From assembly GCF_900149705.1 (NCBI RefSeq), contig NZ_LT703001.1, positions 2,170,001 through 2,234,000 of the forward strand: 64,000 nucleotides of DNA. Reading direction: 5' to 3'. How positions within the stretch are numbered: the stretch's first letter is position 1; each line of letters opens with the position of its first letter. A program made the translations under genes and the position numbers. The notes under the pieces are model-generated. The model did not search any database. It saw nothing but the letters and a program-made list of their open reading frames with translations, and was not told where the DNA came from. Below, one piece after another: positions 44,674-53,982 of this stretch. This DNA comes from Sphingorhabdus sp. Alg231-15 (lineage in GTDB: Bacteria > Pseudomonadota > Alphaproteobacteria > Sphingomonadales > Sphingomonadaceae).

Positions 44674-46296
44674 ATGCCCCAGTTTAAATCGAAAATTTCC
44701 ACCAGCTCCGAAAGCTTTGCCGAAAACCGCAAGGATATGCTGGCGCTGATCGATCATTTGCGCACCCTGGAGCAGCGTGCCGTGGCGGCATCCGAGAAAC
44801 GCCGGCCGACATTTGAGAAACGCGGTCAGCTCACGCCACATGAACGGCTGACGCGATTGCTCGATCCCGGCATGCCGTTTTTGCGGCTCTATAATATGGC
44901 CAATTATCTCGTCGAAGATGGCAATCCCGACACCAGTATTCCTGGCGGCAGCGTCATTCTCGGCATTGGCTTTGTCAAAGGCGTGCGCTGCATGATCTGG
45001 GTTGATGATAGCGGCATTCGCGCCGGTGCCGCGACGACCGGCGGTTGGGACGCCAGCAAGGGCGCCCAGAAAATGGCGCAGGAATTGAAGTTGCCCTTCA
45101 TCCATCTGGTGGAAAGCGCTGGCGCAAACTTGATGGAATATAAGGTCGAGCTGTGGGCGCATGGCGGAATGTTGTTCCGCAATCTTGCCTGGCTGAGCGC
45201 CGCAGGAATCCCGACCATGGTCGTACTGCACGGCCCGTCAACCGCAGGTGGCGCCTATATGCCGGGCATGTCCGACTATGTCATCGGCGTGCGCGACAAT
45301 GGCATGGCAGCATTGGGGGGCGCGGCTTTGGTCCATGCGGCCACCGGCGAAGTAGCCGATGATCGCGAACTCGGCGGCACGGAAATGCATGCCAGTACCA
45401 CCGGCACCGTTGAATATCTCGCGGATGATGATGCTCATGGTATCGAGATTGCCCGCGACACGATGGGGCGAATTGACTGGAACAAGAATACCGCGCCAAT
45501 CCGGCAAAATGACTATGCAGAGCCGGTTTACGACATTGATGAGATCGCTGGCATCGTACCGACCGATTACACCATTCCCTATGACGTCCGCGAAGTCGCG
45601 GCGCGGATTGTTGATGGATCCGACTTTGAGGAATTTAAAAGCCGCTATGGCCCCGGCACCGTCTGTATGCAGGCGAGCATCATGGGCCATGCAGTCGGGC
45701 TGATCGGCAATAATGGTCCTTTCGATCCCGAAGCTGCAGCAAAGGCAACCCACTTCTTCCAGCTTTGTGACCAGTCCGAACTGCCGATCATCTTCTTGAA
45801 CAACACAACCGGCTATATTGTTGGAACGGAATCCGAACATAAGGGCATGATCAAGCTGGGCAGCAAGATGATCCAGGCCGTTTCCAACGTGCGCGTGCCA
45901 AAACTATCCCTCTATATCGGTGCCAGCTTTGGTGCGGGCAATTATGGAATGAGCGGCGTCGCCTTTGAACCGGATTTTCTATTCTCGTGGCCCAATGCAA
46001 AAACCGGTGTGATGGCCGGCGCTTCCGCAGCCAATACAATGAGTCATGTCGCAAAAGTGCAGGCACAGCGCAAAGGCGTGGAACCCGACGAAGAAGCCAT
46101 TGCCAAACAGAACCAGCGCATCAGGGATATTTTCGAAGCGCAGGAAAGCGCTTTCTTCACCTCTGGTCGTGTGCTCGACAACGGCGTGATCGATCCACGG
46201 GACACGCGCAAGGTGCTCGGCTTTGCTCTGGAAACGATTTTCGAGGCCAAGAGCCGCACGCTGCACCCCAATGCTTTCGGAGTGGCCAGAATCTGA
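44674..46296 (+). CDS. Acyl-CoA carboxylase beta subunit (AtuC/geranyl-CoA carboxylase-like)
   Basis: A 540-residue carboxyltransferase. The stretch NNTTGYIVGTESEHKGMIKL and SKMIQAVSNVRVP, SLYIGASFGAGNYGMSG resemble AtuC more than the methylcrotonyl-CoA enzyme LiuB (recalled, not aligned). Near the end FSWPNAKTGVMAGASAANTM has ASAA where many relatives have EQAA. The ATG is two bases after the AtuA stop; a TTG at 44668 would overlap it. It pairs with the biotin-carrying subunit at 47128. Confidence 0.88.
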   Translation: MPQFKSKISTSSESFAENRKDMLALIDHLRTLEQRAVAASEKRRPTFEKRGQLTPHERLTRLLDPGMPFLRLYNMANYLVEDGNPDTSIPGGSVILGIGFVKGVRCMIWVDDSGIRAGAATTGGWDASKGAQKMAQELKLPFIHLVESAGANLMEYKVELWAHGGMLFRNLAWLSAAGIPTMVVLHGPSTAGGAYMPGMSDYVIGVRDNGMAALGGAALVHAATGEVADDRELGGTEMHASTTGTVEYLADDDAHGIEIARDTMGRIDWNKNTAPIRQNDYAEPVYDIDEIAGIVPTDYTIPYDVREVAARIVDGSDFEEFKSRYGPGTVCMQASIMGHAVGLIGNNGPFDPEAAAKATHFFQLCDQSELPIIFLNNTTGYIVGTESEHKGMIKLGSKMIQAVSNVRVPKLSLYIGASFGAGNYGMSGVAFEPDFLFSWPNAKTGVMAGASAANTMSHVAKVQAQRKGVEPDEEAIAKQNQRIRDIFEAQESAFFTSGRVLDNGVIDPRDTRKVLGFALETIFEAKSRTLHPNAFGVARI

Positions 46297-47117
46297 TGAC
46301 ACATATGACCAATCTTCCCGAAACCGAAACACTGGAGCTCGACCTCAAACAGGGCTGGCTGACCATCTGGTTTAACCAGCCGGATAATCGCAATGCCCTG
46401 AGCGACGCCTTGGTGGCAGAGTTAGCCTCTGTTTTAAAAGGCGTTCGTGAAGACCGGACCGTGAGGGGCATAACCTTGCGCGGGCGCGGAGGTGTCTTTT
46501 GCGCTGGAGCTGATCTCAAAAATTTTAAAGAGAATTTTCAAGCCAGTGGCGACCGCAACGCCACCATAACTATGTCGATGGGGGCGGCCGAAATATTCGA
46601 CCTGGTCAACACCGCACCGCAAGTGGTCATCGTGCTGATCGAAGGCGCGGCCATGGCTGGCGGCTTCGGTCTATCCTGTTGTGCCGATGTCGTGATTTGC
46701 GAATCCGGTGCGCGCTTTGCGATGACCGAAACTGCCATCGGGGTGACCCCGGCACAAATATCGCCCTTTGTTATTCAAAAGCTCGGATATGCTACCGGTC
46801 GCCGGTTGATGCTGACCGCTGCGCGTTTTGACGGAACACAAGCGCATGAACTGGGCTTTGCCGATTTTATCGCCGATGATGTGCCGGGTCTGGAAGCGAT
46901 TGAAATGCAGTTGAGAAAACAGGTGCTCGGTGCCGCGCCAGGAGCGGTCGCAGCGACCAAAGAATTGCTTGGCCAGATTGCTAGCAAACCTCGCGACGAG
47001 GTAATCCGCCTGGCCGCAGAGAATTTTGCCGACCGCATGGTGAGCGACGAAGCCAAAGAGGGCGTCGCCTCCTTCTTTGAAAAGCGCAAACCCAATTGGG
47101 TCGTGAAGCCGGAATAA
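46296..47117 (+). CDS. Enoyl-CoA hydratase/isomerase family protein (AtuE-like position)
   Basis: A 273-residue crotonase. ATG 46296 shares one base with the preceding stop (TGATG); the longer open frame upstream runs antisense-like through the carboxylase and is rejected. The oxyanion-hole segment is GVFCAGADLKNFKENF and EGAAMAGGFGLSCCADVVIC. Between the two carboxylase subunit genes it probably hydrates the carboxylated product, as isohexenylglutaconyl-CoA or methylglutaconyl-CoA hydratase does. Confidence 0.9.
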   Translation: MTHMTNLPETETLELDLKQGWLTIWFNQPDNRNALSDALVAELASVLKGVREDRTVRGITLRGRGGVFCAGADLKNFKENFQASGDRNATITMSMGAAEIFDLVNTAPQVVIVLIEGAAMAGGFGLSCCADVVICESGARFAMTETAIGVTPAQISPFVIQKLGYATGRRLMLTAARFDGTQAHELGFADFIADDVPGLEAIEMQLRKQVLGAAPGAVAATKELLGQIASKPRDEVIRLAAENFADRMVSDEAKEGVASFFEKRKPNWVVKPE

Positions 47118-47127
47118 GGAACCAGAG

Positions 47128-49140
47128 ATGACACAAATATCCACCCTCCTTGTTGCCAATCGCGGCGAAATTGCTTGCCGGGTCATGCGCACGGCGAAAG
47201 CCCAGGGGATCAGAACCGTTGCCGTCTATTCTGATGCCGATGCCGATGCCCCCCATGTCCGCATGGCGGATGACGCGGTGCGTATCGGGCCCGCGCCGGT
47301 CAACGAATCTTATCTGCTGATCGACAAGATCATTGAAGCCGCGAAAGATAGCGGCGCCGATGCCGTGCATCCCGGCTATGGATTCTTGTCTGAAAATGCT
47401 GCTTTCTCGCAAGCCTGCGCTGATGCCGATATCATCTTTGTCGGGCCACCGGAAAAAGCCATCGATGTGATGGGTGACAAGGCGCGTTCGAAGCGCGCGA
47501 TGATTGAGGCCGGCGTCCCTTGCGTCCCGGGCTATCAGGATGACGATCAATCCGACACGACCCTGATTGCAGAAGCCGAAAAAATCGGTGTGCCCTTGAT
47601 GGTCAAGGCCGCCGCGGGTGGCGGTGGCCGTGGCATGCGCCTGGTCCATGATCAAAGTGAAGTTCCCAATGCGATTAAACTCGCGCGATCAGAGGCGGAA
47701 AATGCATTCGGAAACGGAGAACTGATCCTTGAAAAAGCGATCATCAAACCGCGTCATGTCGAGATTCAGGTTTTTGCCGATAGCCATGGCACCACGATCC
47801 ATCTCGGCGAGCGCGATTGCTCGGTTCAGCGGCGCCATCAGAAGGTAATCGAAGAAGCGCCCTGCCCGGTGATGACTGAAGAGCTGCGCGTCGAAATGGG
47901 CGCAGCAGCGGTAGAAGCTGCCCGTGCGGTTGATTATCGCGGCGCCGGTACGGTCGAATTTCTCCTCGATCAGTCCGGTAGCTTCTATTTCCTCGAGATG
48001 AATACGCGCCTGCAAGTCGAGCATCCCGTGACCGAAGAAATTACCGGACTTGATCTCGTCGCACTGCAACTCAAAGTCGCGCAAGGCGACAAACTGGGGC
48101 TCAGCCAAGAGGATATCACGTTGACTGGCCACGCAATGGAAGTCCGGCTCTACGCGGAAGACCCATCTGATGATTTCCTGCCCAGCACCGGCCATATCGA
48201 TCTATGGTATCCTTCCGCCCATGCCCGTGTTGATAGCGGCATTGCCACGGGCGGCGAGGTTTCGCCTTTTTACGACAGCATGGTCGCGAAGATCATCACC
48301 TATGGAGCGACCCGCGAAGATGCCCGACGGCAGATGGTCGGAGCACTAGCCGAAACCGCCCTTTTCGGTCCGAAAACCAATCGTGACTTCCTGATTGACG
48401 CGCTCGGCAGGCAGGCTTTTATCGATGGCCAGGCGACCACCGCTTTCATCGCCGAAAATTATGGCGAAGAAGGTGTTGATCTCGGTGCGCATGACTTCAC
48501 CACTTTTGCGATTGCTGCGGTACTGCAACATAAATTGCGCCAAACTGCGGCCCATAAACTGGCGCTCAACGTCAATCCGGAAATGCTGGATTGGTCAAGC
48601 ACGGCGGACCTGACGACCGTTACCCAATATGCAAAACTGGCTGAGGCAACCGAGACGGACGGTATCATCCACGTCCATGTCCGCCAGCCCGGCCATTATC
48701 ATGTGGAAGGCGCAGGACAGGAAGCGCAGGCGGAACTGCTCTCGATCACGGGAGAAACTGCGAAACTGCGCGTCGATGGCCGAACGGTCGAGGCGATTTT
48801 CCATGCCGATGGCCGCCACCTGCATCTTGCTTTACCGAACCGCTCGCTGTCGGTCACCGACATGACCGGGCTCAGCGCCATGGAAGATATGGCAGGCGGC
48901 GGCACTGTCGTTGCACCGATGCACGGACTATTACTTGAGATACTCGTCGAGCAGGGCGCGGCTGTGGCAAAAGGCGACAAGCTGGCGGTGCTCGAGGCGA
49001 TGAAGATGCAGCATGAGATATTGGCAGAGATTGACGGCACGGTTGAAACGGTTGCGGCTGCAGCAGGGAATCAGATTGCGGCCGATGATCTGATCATGGA
49101 AATTGCCGCCGATGAGGCCGATGAAGAGGACGACGCATAA
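47128..49140 (+). CDS. Acyl-CoA carboxylase alpha subunit, biotin carboxylase plus BCCP (AtuF/LiuD-like)
   Basis: A 670-residue subunit. The biotin carboxylase domain has KAAAGGGGRGMRLVHD (ATP-grasp loop) and FLEMNTRLQVEHPVTEEITG. The C-terminal carrier domain contains the biotin lysine in VLEAMKMQHEI. An acidic tail (ADEADEEDDA) follows. The stop shares one base with the next start (TAATG). It carboxylates biotin with bicarbonate and ATP for the beta subunit at 44674. Confidence 0.95.
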   Translation: MTQISTLLVANRGEIACRVMRTAKAQGIRTVAVYSDADADAPHVRMADDAVRIGPAPVNESYLLIDKIIEAAKDSGADAVHPGYGFLSENAAFSQACADADIIFVGPPEKAIDVMGDKARSKRAMIEAGVPCVPGYQDDDQSDTTLIAEAEKIGVPLMVKAAAGGGGRGMRLVHDQSEVPNAIKLARSEAENAFGNGELILEKAIIKPRHVEIQVFADSHGTTIHLGERDCSVQRRHQKVIEEAPCPVMTEELRVEMGAAAVEAARAVDYRGAGTVEFLLDQSGSFYFLEMNTRLQVEHPVTEEITGLDLVALQLKVAQGDKLGLSQEDITLTGHAMEVRLYAEDPSDDFLPSTGHIDLWYPSAHARVDSGIATGGEVSPFYDSMVAKIITYGATREDARRQMVGALAETALFGPKTNRDFLIDALGRQAFIDGQATTAFIAENYGEEGVDLGAHDFTTFAIAAVLQHKLRQTAAHKLALNVNPEMLDWSSTADLTTVTQYAKLAEATETDGIIHVHVRQPGHYHVEGAGQEAQAELLSITGETAKLRVDGRTVEAIFHADGRHLHLALPNRSLSVTDMTGLSAMEDMAGGGTVVAPMHGLLLEILVEQGAAVAKGDKLAVLEAMKMQHEILAEIDGTVETVAAAAGNQIAADDLIMEIAADEADEEDDA

Positions 49141-50282
49141 TGAAAAATCCGATTTGCGACATGCTGGGAATCGAATTTCCGCTGGTCGCTTTCAGCCATT
49201 GCCGGGACGTTGTTGCTGCCGTTTCGAGAGCAGGCGGCATGGGGGTTTTCGGCGGCGTCAACTGCACACCCGAAACGCTGGAAGAGGAGCTGAGCTGGAT
49301 CGACGCCCATGTCGATGGCAAGCCTTACGGCCTCGACATCATTGTCCCGAATAAGGTCGAGGGCAAAGGCGAGCAAATCGATGTCGACACCACGCTGGCG
49401 ATGGTTCCGGACGAACATAAGCAATTTTCCAAAGACATAATGGCGCGTCATGGCGTCGATCCCGGCGACCTGGAAGAGCTGCGCCGGGAACATGCCGTGG
49501 GCGCTGACAATCTGCGTGGTGGTAATGCGGGAGCGCTGTTGGAAGTTGCTTTTCGCCATCCGATCAAGCTGATTGCCAATGCGTTGGGCATCCCACCACA
49601 GGTTATGACCGATATGGGCCGCCAGCATGGCGTGCCGGTCGCAGCCCTGATTGGCACCAAAGAACATGCGATGAGCCAGGTCGCTGTGGGTGTCGATATC
49701 CTGATCGCGGTAGGCGGCGAAGCAGGCGGCCATACTGGAGATGTCGCCACCATGGTATTGATCCCCGAAGTCTGTAATGCCTTGCGCGATATGGGCGATG
49801 ATACACCTGTGCTGGCAGCGGGCGGTATCGCCACTGGATCCCAAATGGCCGCCGCCATGGCCATGGGCGCAAGCGGCGTATGGTGCGGATCAGTCTGGCT
49901 GACCACGGCAGAGGCTGAAACCAATCCCGTCGTGAAGGAAAAAATGCTCAGCGCGACGTCGCGTGATACGGTTCGGGCTCGGTCTCGTACCGGCAAGCCG
50001 TCGCGGCAATTGCGCTCTCCATGGACCGATGCTTGGGAAGCAGAAGATGCACCCACGCCGCTAGCTATGCCGTTACAATCATTAGTTGCAGAACCACCGC
50101 TCCGGTCTATCGACAAACTGAGCCAAGGCGACAATCAGGGCGCGAAAGATCTCGCCACCTATTGGGTCGGACAGGGCGTGGGACTAATGAACCAACCGAT
50201 GTCGACAGCGCAGGTTGTGCAGGGTTTCAAGGAAGATTTTATCGCCGCCTATGAAAGGCTCGCCGCCAATCTGGAAGAATAA
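49140..50282 (+). CDS. NAD(P)H-dependent flavin oxidoreductase / nitronate-monooxygenase family
   Basis: A 380-residue TIM-barrel FMN protein. It begins NPICDMLGIEFPLVAFSHCR, has the signature GGEAGGHTGDVATMVLIPEV with the catalytic histidine, and VLAAGGIATGSQMAAAMAMG at the phosphate site. This family (PF03060) includes 2-nitropropane dioxygenase and enoyl-ACP reductase FabK-like enzymes. In this cluster a role in acyl-CoA double-bond reduction is possible (inference). It overlaps the biotin subunit gene by one base. Confidence 0.88.
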   Translation: MKNPICDMLGIEFPLVAFSHCRDVVAAVSRAGGMGVFGGVNCTPETLEEELSWIDAHVDGKPYGLDIIVPNKVEGKGEQIDVDTTLAMVPDEHKQFSKDIMARHGVDPGDLEELRREHAVGADNLRGGNAGALLEVAFRHPIKLIANALGIPPQVMTDMGRQHGVPVAALIGTKEHAMSQVAVGVDILIAVGGEAGGHTGDVATMVLIPEVCNALRDMGDDTPVLAAGGIATGSQMAAAMAMGASGVWCGSVWLTTAEAETNPVVKEKMLSATSRDTVRARSRTGKPSRQLRSPWTDAWEAEDAPTPLAMPLQSLVAEPPLRSIDKLSQGDNQGAKDLATYWVGQGVGLMNQPMSTAQVVQGFKEDFIAAYERLAANLEE

Positions 50283-50296
50283 ACCCGGGAGACAAT

Positions 50297-51454
50297 ATGG
50301 TAGAGGTGACAGCACGGCAGCCGCTGGCCGGGATTAAGGTCGTTGAATTTTCAACGATGATCACCGCGTCCCTCGCCACTATGATGTTTGCGCAGCAAGG
50401 GGCAGACGTCATCAAGGTGGAGCCCCCCGGCATTGGTGATCCGATGCGCTGGCTCGGCAGTCGGAAAGACAGCATCTCCGGTCTGTTCAACAATTGCAAT
50501 CGCGCCAAGCGCTCGATCACGCTGGACCTGAAAAGCAAAGAGGGCGTTGCCACCGCTCGCAAGCTTTGTCTCGATGCCGATATTGTGATCCACAATTATC
50601 GCCCCGGCGTGATGCAGCGCCTTGGCCTCGACAGCGAAAGTCTGCGCGCCGAAAAACCGGCTTTAATCTATTGCGCCATTACCGGCTTTGGCCGCGAGGG
50701 TCCGATGGCGGAGCGTCCCGCCTATGATCATGTCATGCAGGCCATGGCGGGTTTCATGGGGACGCAGGGCCATCCTGATGGTTTTGCCTATGTGAAGACT
50801 TTGCTCTGCGACAAGCTTACCGCCTATACCGCCGCGCAGGCCATCACCGCGGCATTATTTGCCCGCGAGCGGACTGGCGAGGGACAGCATATTGATCTGT
50901 CCATGCTCGCCAGCTGCATTGCCTTTCTCTGGCCCGACGGCGGTATGCATCTGACTTTGATGGATGAAGATGCGATCCATGCCGCACCCTTTGCGGACTA
51001 TTATCAGATGCCACTGCGCACCACCGATGGCGCGATTGCCTATGCCGCGATGAGCGACGCGCATTGGCAAGTCGTGTTCGAAATGGTCGGCCGCGAAGAT
51101 TTAAAGTCTGAAGAAAAATATCAGGGCCTTGAAAATCGCAGCATGCATATGGCCGAGCTCGCGCAGATTGTTTCTAGCGAGCCGCCGCGCCATGATACCG
51201 AAACAATGATCGCTGGTCTGACGAAGGGCGATGTACCGGCCGCGCCCTGTCTGACGCTTGATCATGTGAAATCGCATGCTCAGATTTTGGCAATAGAAGC
51301 GTTTGAGGAACAAGACCATCCGCTGCTTGGCACGATCCACAATGCCGCTTCACCAGTACATATAAATGGCCAGAAACTGCCAGCCACAGGGCCAAGCCCA
51401 GCGCTTGGCGAACATAGCGAACAGATATTGCAGGAAATGGGAATGAAATCATGA
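50297..51454 (+). CDS. CaiB/BaiF family CoA transferase
   Basis: A 385-residue family III CoA transferase. It opens PLAGIKVVEFSTMITASLAT, has GADVIKVEPPGIGDPMRWLG, and ITLDLKSKEGVATARKL with the catalytic aspartate downstream in YCAITGFGREGPMAERPAYD. It moves CoA between acids, probably activating the cluster's substrate. The stop overlaps the next gene's ATG by four bases (ATGA). Confidence 0.93.
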   Translation: MVEVTARQPLAGIKVVEFSTMITASLATMMFAQQGADVIKVEPPGIGDPMRWLGSRKDSISGLFNNCNRAKRSITLDLKSKEGVATARKLCLDADIVIHNYRPGVMQRLGLDSESLRAEKPALIYCAITGFGREGPMAERPAYDHVMQAMAGFMGTQGHPDGFAYVKTLLCDKLTAYTAAQAITAALFARERTGEGQHIDLSMLASCIAFLWPDGGMHLTLMDEDAIHAAPFADYYQMPLRTTDGAIAYAAMSDAHWQVVFEMVGREDLKSEEKYQGLENRSMHMAELAQIVSSEPPRHDTETMIAGLTKGDVPAAPCLTLDHVKSHAQILAIEAFEEQDHPLLGTIHNAASPVHINGQKLPATGPSPALGEHSEQILQEMGMKS

Positions 51455-52269
51455 TGGATCAGGCACAGGATTTTCTGGACGAAAGTGAAGCGATATATGC
51501 GCTCGTCCAAAATCTTTCCGACGAAGAGATGGAGCAGGAAACCGGCTTCAAGAACTGGACAATTAATGCGATCCTCCGCCATCTGCATATCTGGAACATG
51601 GCCGCTTATTGGTCGCTGGCAGAACCGGAAAAATTCCACGCCTTTTTCAAAGAGGCGATGGCCGCGATGAAAGAGAACGCAAAAAAGGGCCAGACGTCGA
51701 TGCGCTTTTTTGAGGCAGACTATCTCGATAATCTATCCGGCGCGGATCTCGTCAAAACCTGGCGCGACTTCTATCAGAAAATGGCGCCCGAATTTGGCGC
51801 TGCTGATCCAGCGATGCGGGTGGAGTGGGCGGGCCCGTCCATGAGCGTACGCTCGTCAATTACTGCGCGCTTGATGGAAAACTGGTCGCATGCGCAGGCC
51901 ATTTATGATGTGCTCGGCCTCAAACGCGAAAATGCAGACCGCATCCGCAATATCGTGATGATCGGCCTCAACACCTATGGCTGGACGTTCAAAGTGAATA
52001 GCGAAGAAGCCCCGCAGCCAGTACCTTATCTGAAACTGACCGCTCCATCCGGTGCGACTTGGGACTATGGCGATGAAAGCAAAGACGAGCGCATCGAGGG
52101 TTTGGCTGAGGAGTTTTGCCAAGTAGTCACTCAGTCTCGCAATATTGCTGACACGGGCTTAAAAGTGACCGGTCCAAACGCAACCCGGTGGATGGCCATT
52201 GCCCAATGTTTTGCTGGTGGTGCGGAAACCCCGCCAGCGCCAGGAGCCCGTTCTATCAAGACAGGGTGA
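51451..52269 (+). CDS. DinB/MDMPI-like protein (TIGR03084 type)
   Basis: A 272-residue protein. The N-terminal four-helix region (FLDESEAIYALVQNLSDEEM, then INAILRHLHIWNMAAYWSL and TARLMENWSHAQAIYDVLGL) carries histidines placed as in DinB-like metal sites. The C-terminal half has an SCP2-like look (PYLKLTAPSGATWDYGDESK, then EFCQVVTQSRNIADTGLKVT). Related proteins are mycothiol-dependent isomerases, but this organism group uses glutathione, so the function is unknown. It overlaps the CoA transferase gene. Confidence 0.75.
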   Translation: MMDQAQDFLDESEAIYALVQNLSDEEMEQETGFKNWTINAILRHLHIWNMAAYWSLAEPEKFHAFFKEAMAAMKENAKKGQTSMRFFEADYLDNLSGADLVKTWRDFYQKMAPEFGAADPAMRVEWAGPSMSVRSSITARLMENWSHAQAIYDVLGLKRENADRIRNIVMIGLNTYGWTFKVNSEEAPQPVPYLKLTAPSGATWDYGDESKDERIEGLAEEFCQVVTQSRNIADTGLKVTGPNATRWMAIAQCFAGGAETPPAPGARSIKTG

Positions 52270-52341
52270 ATATATCTATCGGGTCTATCTATTGAATTGG
52301 GCCCTTTTCCGGCTATGTTCAAAAGAAAAAGGAGAGATTCG

Positions 52342-53982
52342 ATGAGCTGGCAAATGGCCGATATCTGGGAAAATATTGCCCAGGCAATTCCTGATAAACC
52401 TGCAATTGTGGAAGGCGCCAAGCGCTATAACTGGTCAGAATATGAACAGCGCGCAGCGCGGCTCGCTCAGGTCTACACCGATCACGGCCTGAAGCCCGGC
52501 GCGAAACTCTCCATCTACGCCTATAATTGTGCCGAATATATGGAAGCGCAATTTGCCGCCTTCAAAGCGCGTATTTGTCCAGTGAATGTCAATTATCGAT
52601 ATCTCGAAGCAGAGCTGACTCATGTCATCAACAACAGTGATAGCGAAGCCTTGGTATATCACGCCCAATTCGCCCCTCGTGTCGCGGCCATCAAAGATCA
52701 ACTGGAACATGTGAAGCTTTTCCTGGAAATTGACGATGGTTCCGGCGAGCATCTCGACGGCGCTGTCGATTATGAAACCGCCTTGAACGCTGCTGATCCG
52801 ATGCCGATCATCCCGCGCTCCGGCGAGGATCTTTATATGCTCTATACAGGCGGGACCACCGGCATGCCGAAAGGCGTGATGTATGACCATCAGACATTTT
52901 CCAGCGCCTTGTTCACCAAGGGCTTTGAGATGCGGGAAATGGCTCTGCCCGAAGGCGCCGCAGGATTTGGCCCATTGGTTCAGGCGCTCCATGCAGCTGG
53001 CGCTACCAGCCGCGCCATCCCCGCTTGCCCGATCATGCACGGCACCGGCATGTGGATTGGCGCGATGATCCCACACGCCTTGGGCGGCTGCGTCATCCTG
53101 TTCAACAACAGGAATTTTGATCCGCATGGCCTTTGGAAACTGGCGGATGATGAGAAAGTCACCGACCTTACGATTGTTGGTGACGTATTTGCCAAACCGA
53201 TGCTGGCCGCGCTTAACGAAGCAAAGGAAGCCGGCAATCCCTATGACCTGGAATCGGTGCAGATGATGGGATCATCCGGCGTGATGTGGTCTTCCGAAGT
53301 CAAACAAGGCCTGCTCGACCATATTGAAATGGTAATTGTCGACAGCATGGGTTCGACCGAAGGCAGCATGGGGGCATCTGTCATGACTCGCGAGAACAGC
53401 CAGATTGTCAAAACCGCAAGCTTTGATATGGCCGACACGACCAAGATCCTGACCGAAGACGGAAAAGAGATTCAGCCGGGTTCCGGCGAGATCGGCATGA
53501 TCTGCAATGGCGGGATGGTTCCGATCGGCTATTATAAAGATGAGAAAAAGAGCGCCGAAACGTTCAAGACCTTTGACGGCGTGCGCTATTCGATCCCCGG
53601 TGATTTCGCGACGGTTGAAGCCGATGGCAGTGTCACCTTGCTGGGCCGTGGTTCGGTCTGCATCAATAGCGGCGGCGAGAAGATCTTCCCTGAAGAGGTG
53701 GAGGAAGCGCTCAAGACCCATGACAGTGTTTATGACTGTCTGGTCGTTGGCGTGCCAGATGATCGCTTTGGCGAGAAAGTGACGGCGGTGCTCTCACTGG
53801 CCAATGGGCAAGCCCTGGATGAGACGGCCCTTTATGATCATGTTCATGGCATACTCGCCGACTATAAAACGCCGCGCGCGTTTCTTGTCGTCGATGATGT
53901 GCCGCGGGCGGCCAATGGCAAACCCGGCTACAAGGACGCCAAAAATCTGGCACTGGAAATGCTCGATCTGGTCGCCGCTTAG
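52342..53982 (+). CDS. Acyl-CoA synthetase (AMP-forming)
   Basis: A 546-residue ligase. ATG 52342 follows AAGGAGAGATTCG; the longer frame is rejected. The AMP-binding motif is MLYTGGTTGMPKGVMYDHQT. The hinge segment is LGRGSVCINSGGEKIFPEEV, and the catalytic lysine lies in AANGKPGYKDAKNLAL. It probably activates the free branched acid at the start of the cluster's pathway. It ends the cluster, and its stop overlaps the stop of the convergent oxidoreductase gene by four bases. Confidence 0.93.
   Translation: MSWQMADIWENIAQAIPDKPAIVEGAKRYNWSEYEQRAARLAQVYTDHGLKPGAKLSIYAYNCAEYMEAQFAAFKARICPVNVNYRYLEAELTHVINNSDSEALVYHAQFAPRVAAIKDQLEHVKLFLEIDDGSGEHLDGAVDYETALNAADPMPIIPRSGEDLYMLYTGGTTGMPKGVMYDHQTFSSALFTKGFEMREMALPEGAAGFGPLVQALHAAGATSRAIPACPIMHGTGMWIGAMIPHALGGCVILFNNRNFDPHGLWKLADDEKVTDLTIVGDVFAKPMLAALNEAKEAGNPYDLESVQMMGSSGVMWSSEVKQGLLDHIEMVIVDSMGSTEGSMGASVMTRENSQIVKTASFDMADTTKILTEDGKEIQPGSGEIGMICNGGMVPIGYYKDEKKSAETFKTFDGVRYSIPGDFATVEADGSVTLLGRGSVCINSGGEKIFPEEVEEALKTHDSVYDCLVVGVPDDRFGEKVTAVLSLANGQALDETALYDHVHGILADYKTPRAFLVVDDVPRAANGKPGYKDAKNLALEMLDLVAA

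Noticed and set aside
45987-46295. N-terminal extension of the enoyl-CoA hydratase frame
   Set aside because: It overlaps the carboxylase beta gene in another frame and its sequence is basic and low-complexity; the ATG at 46296 shares one base with the carboxylase stop and gives a normal crotonase start.
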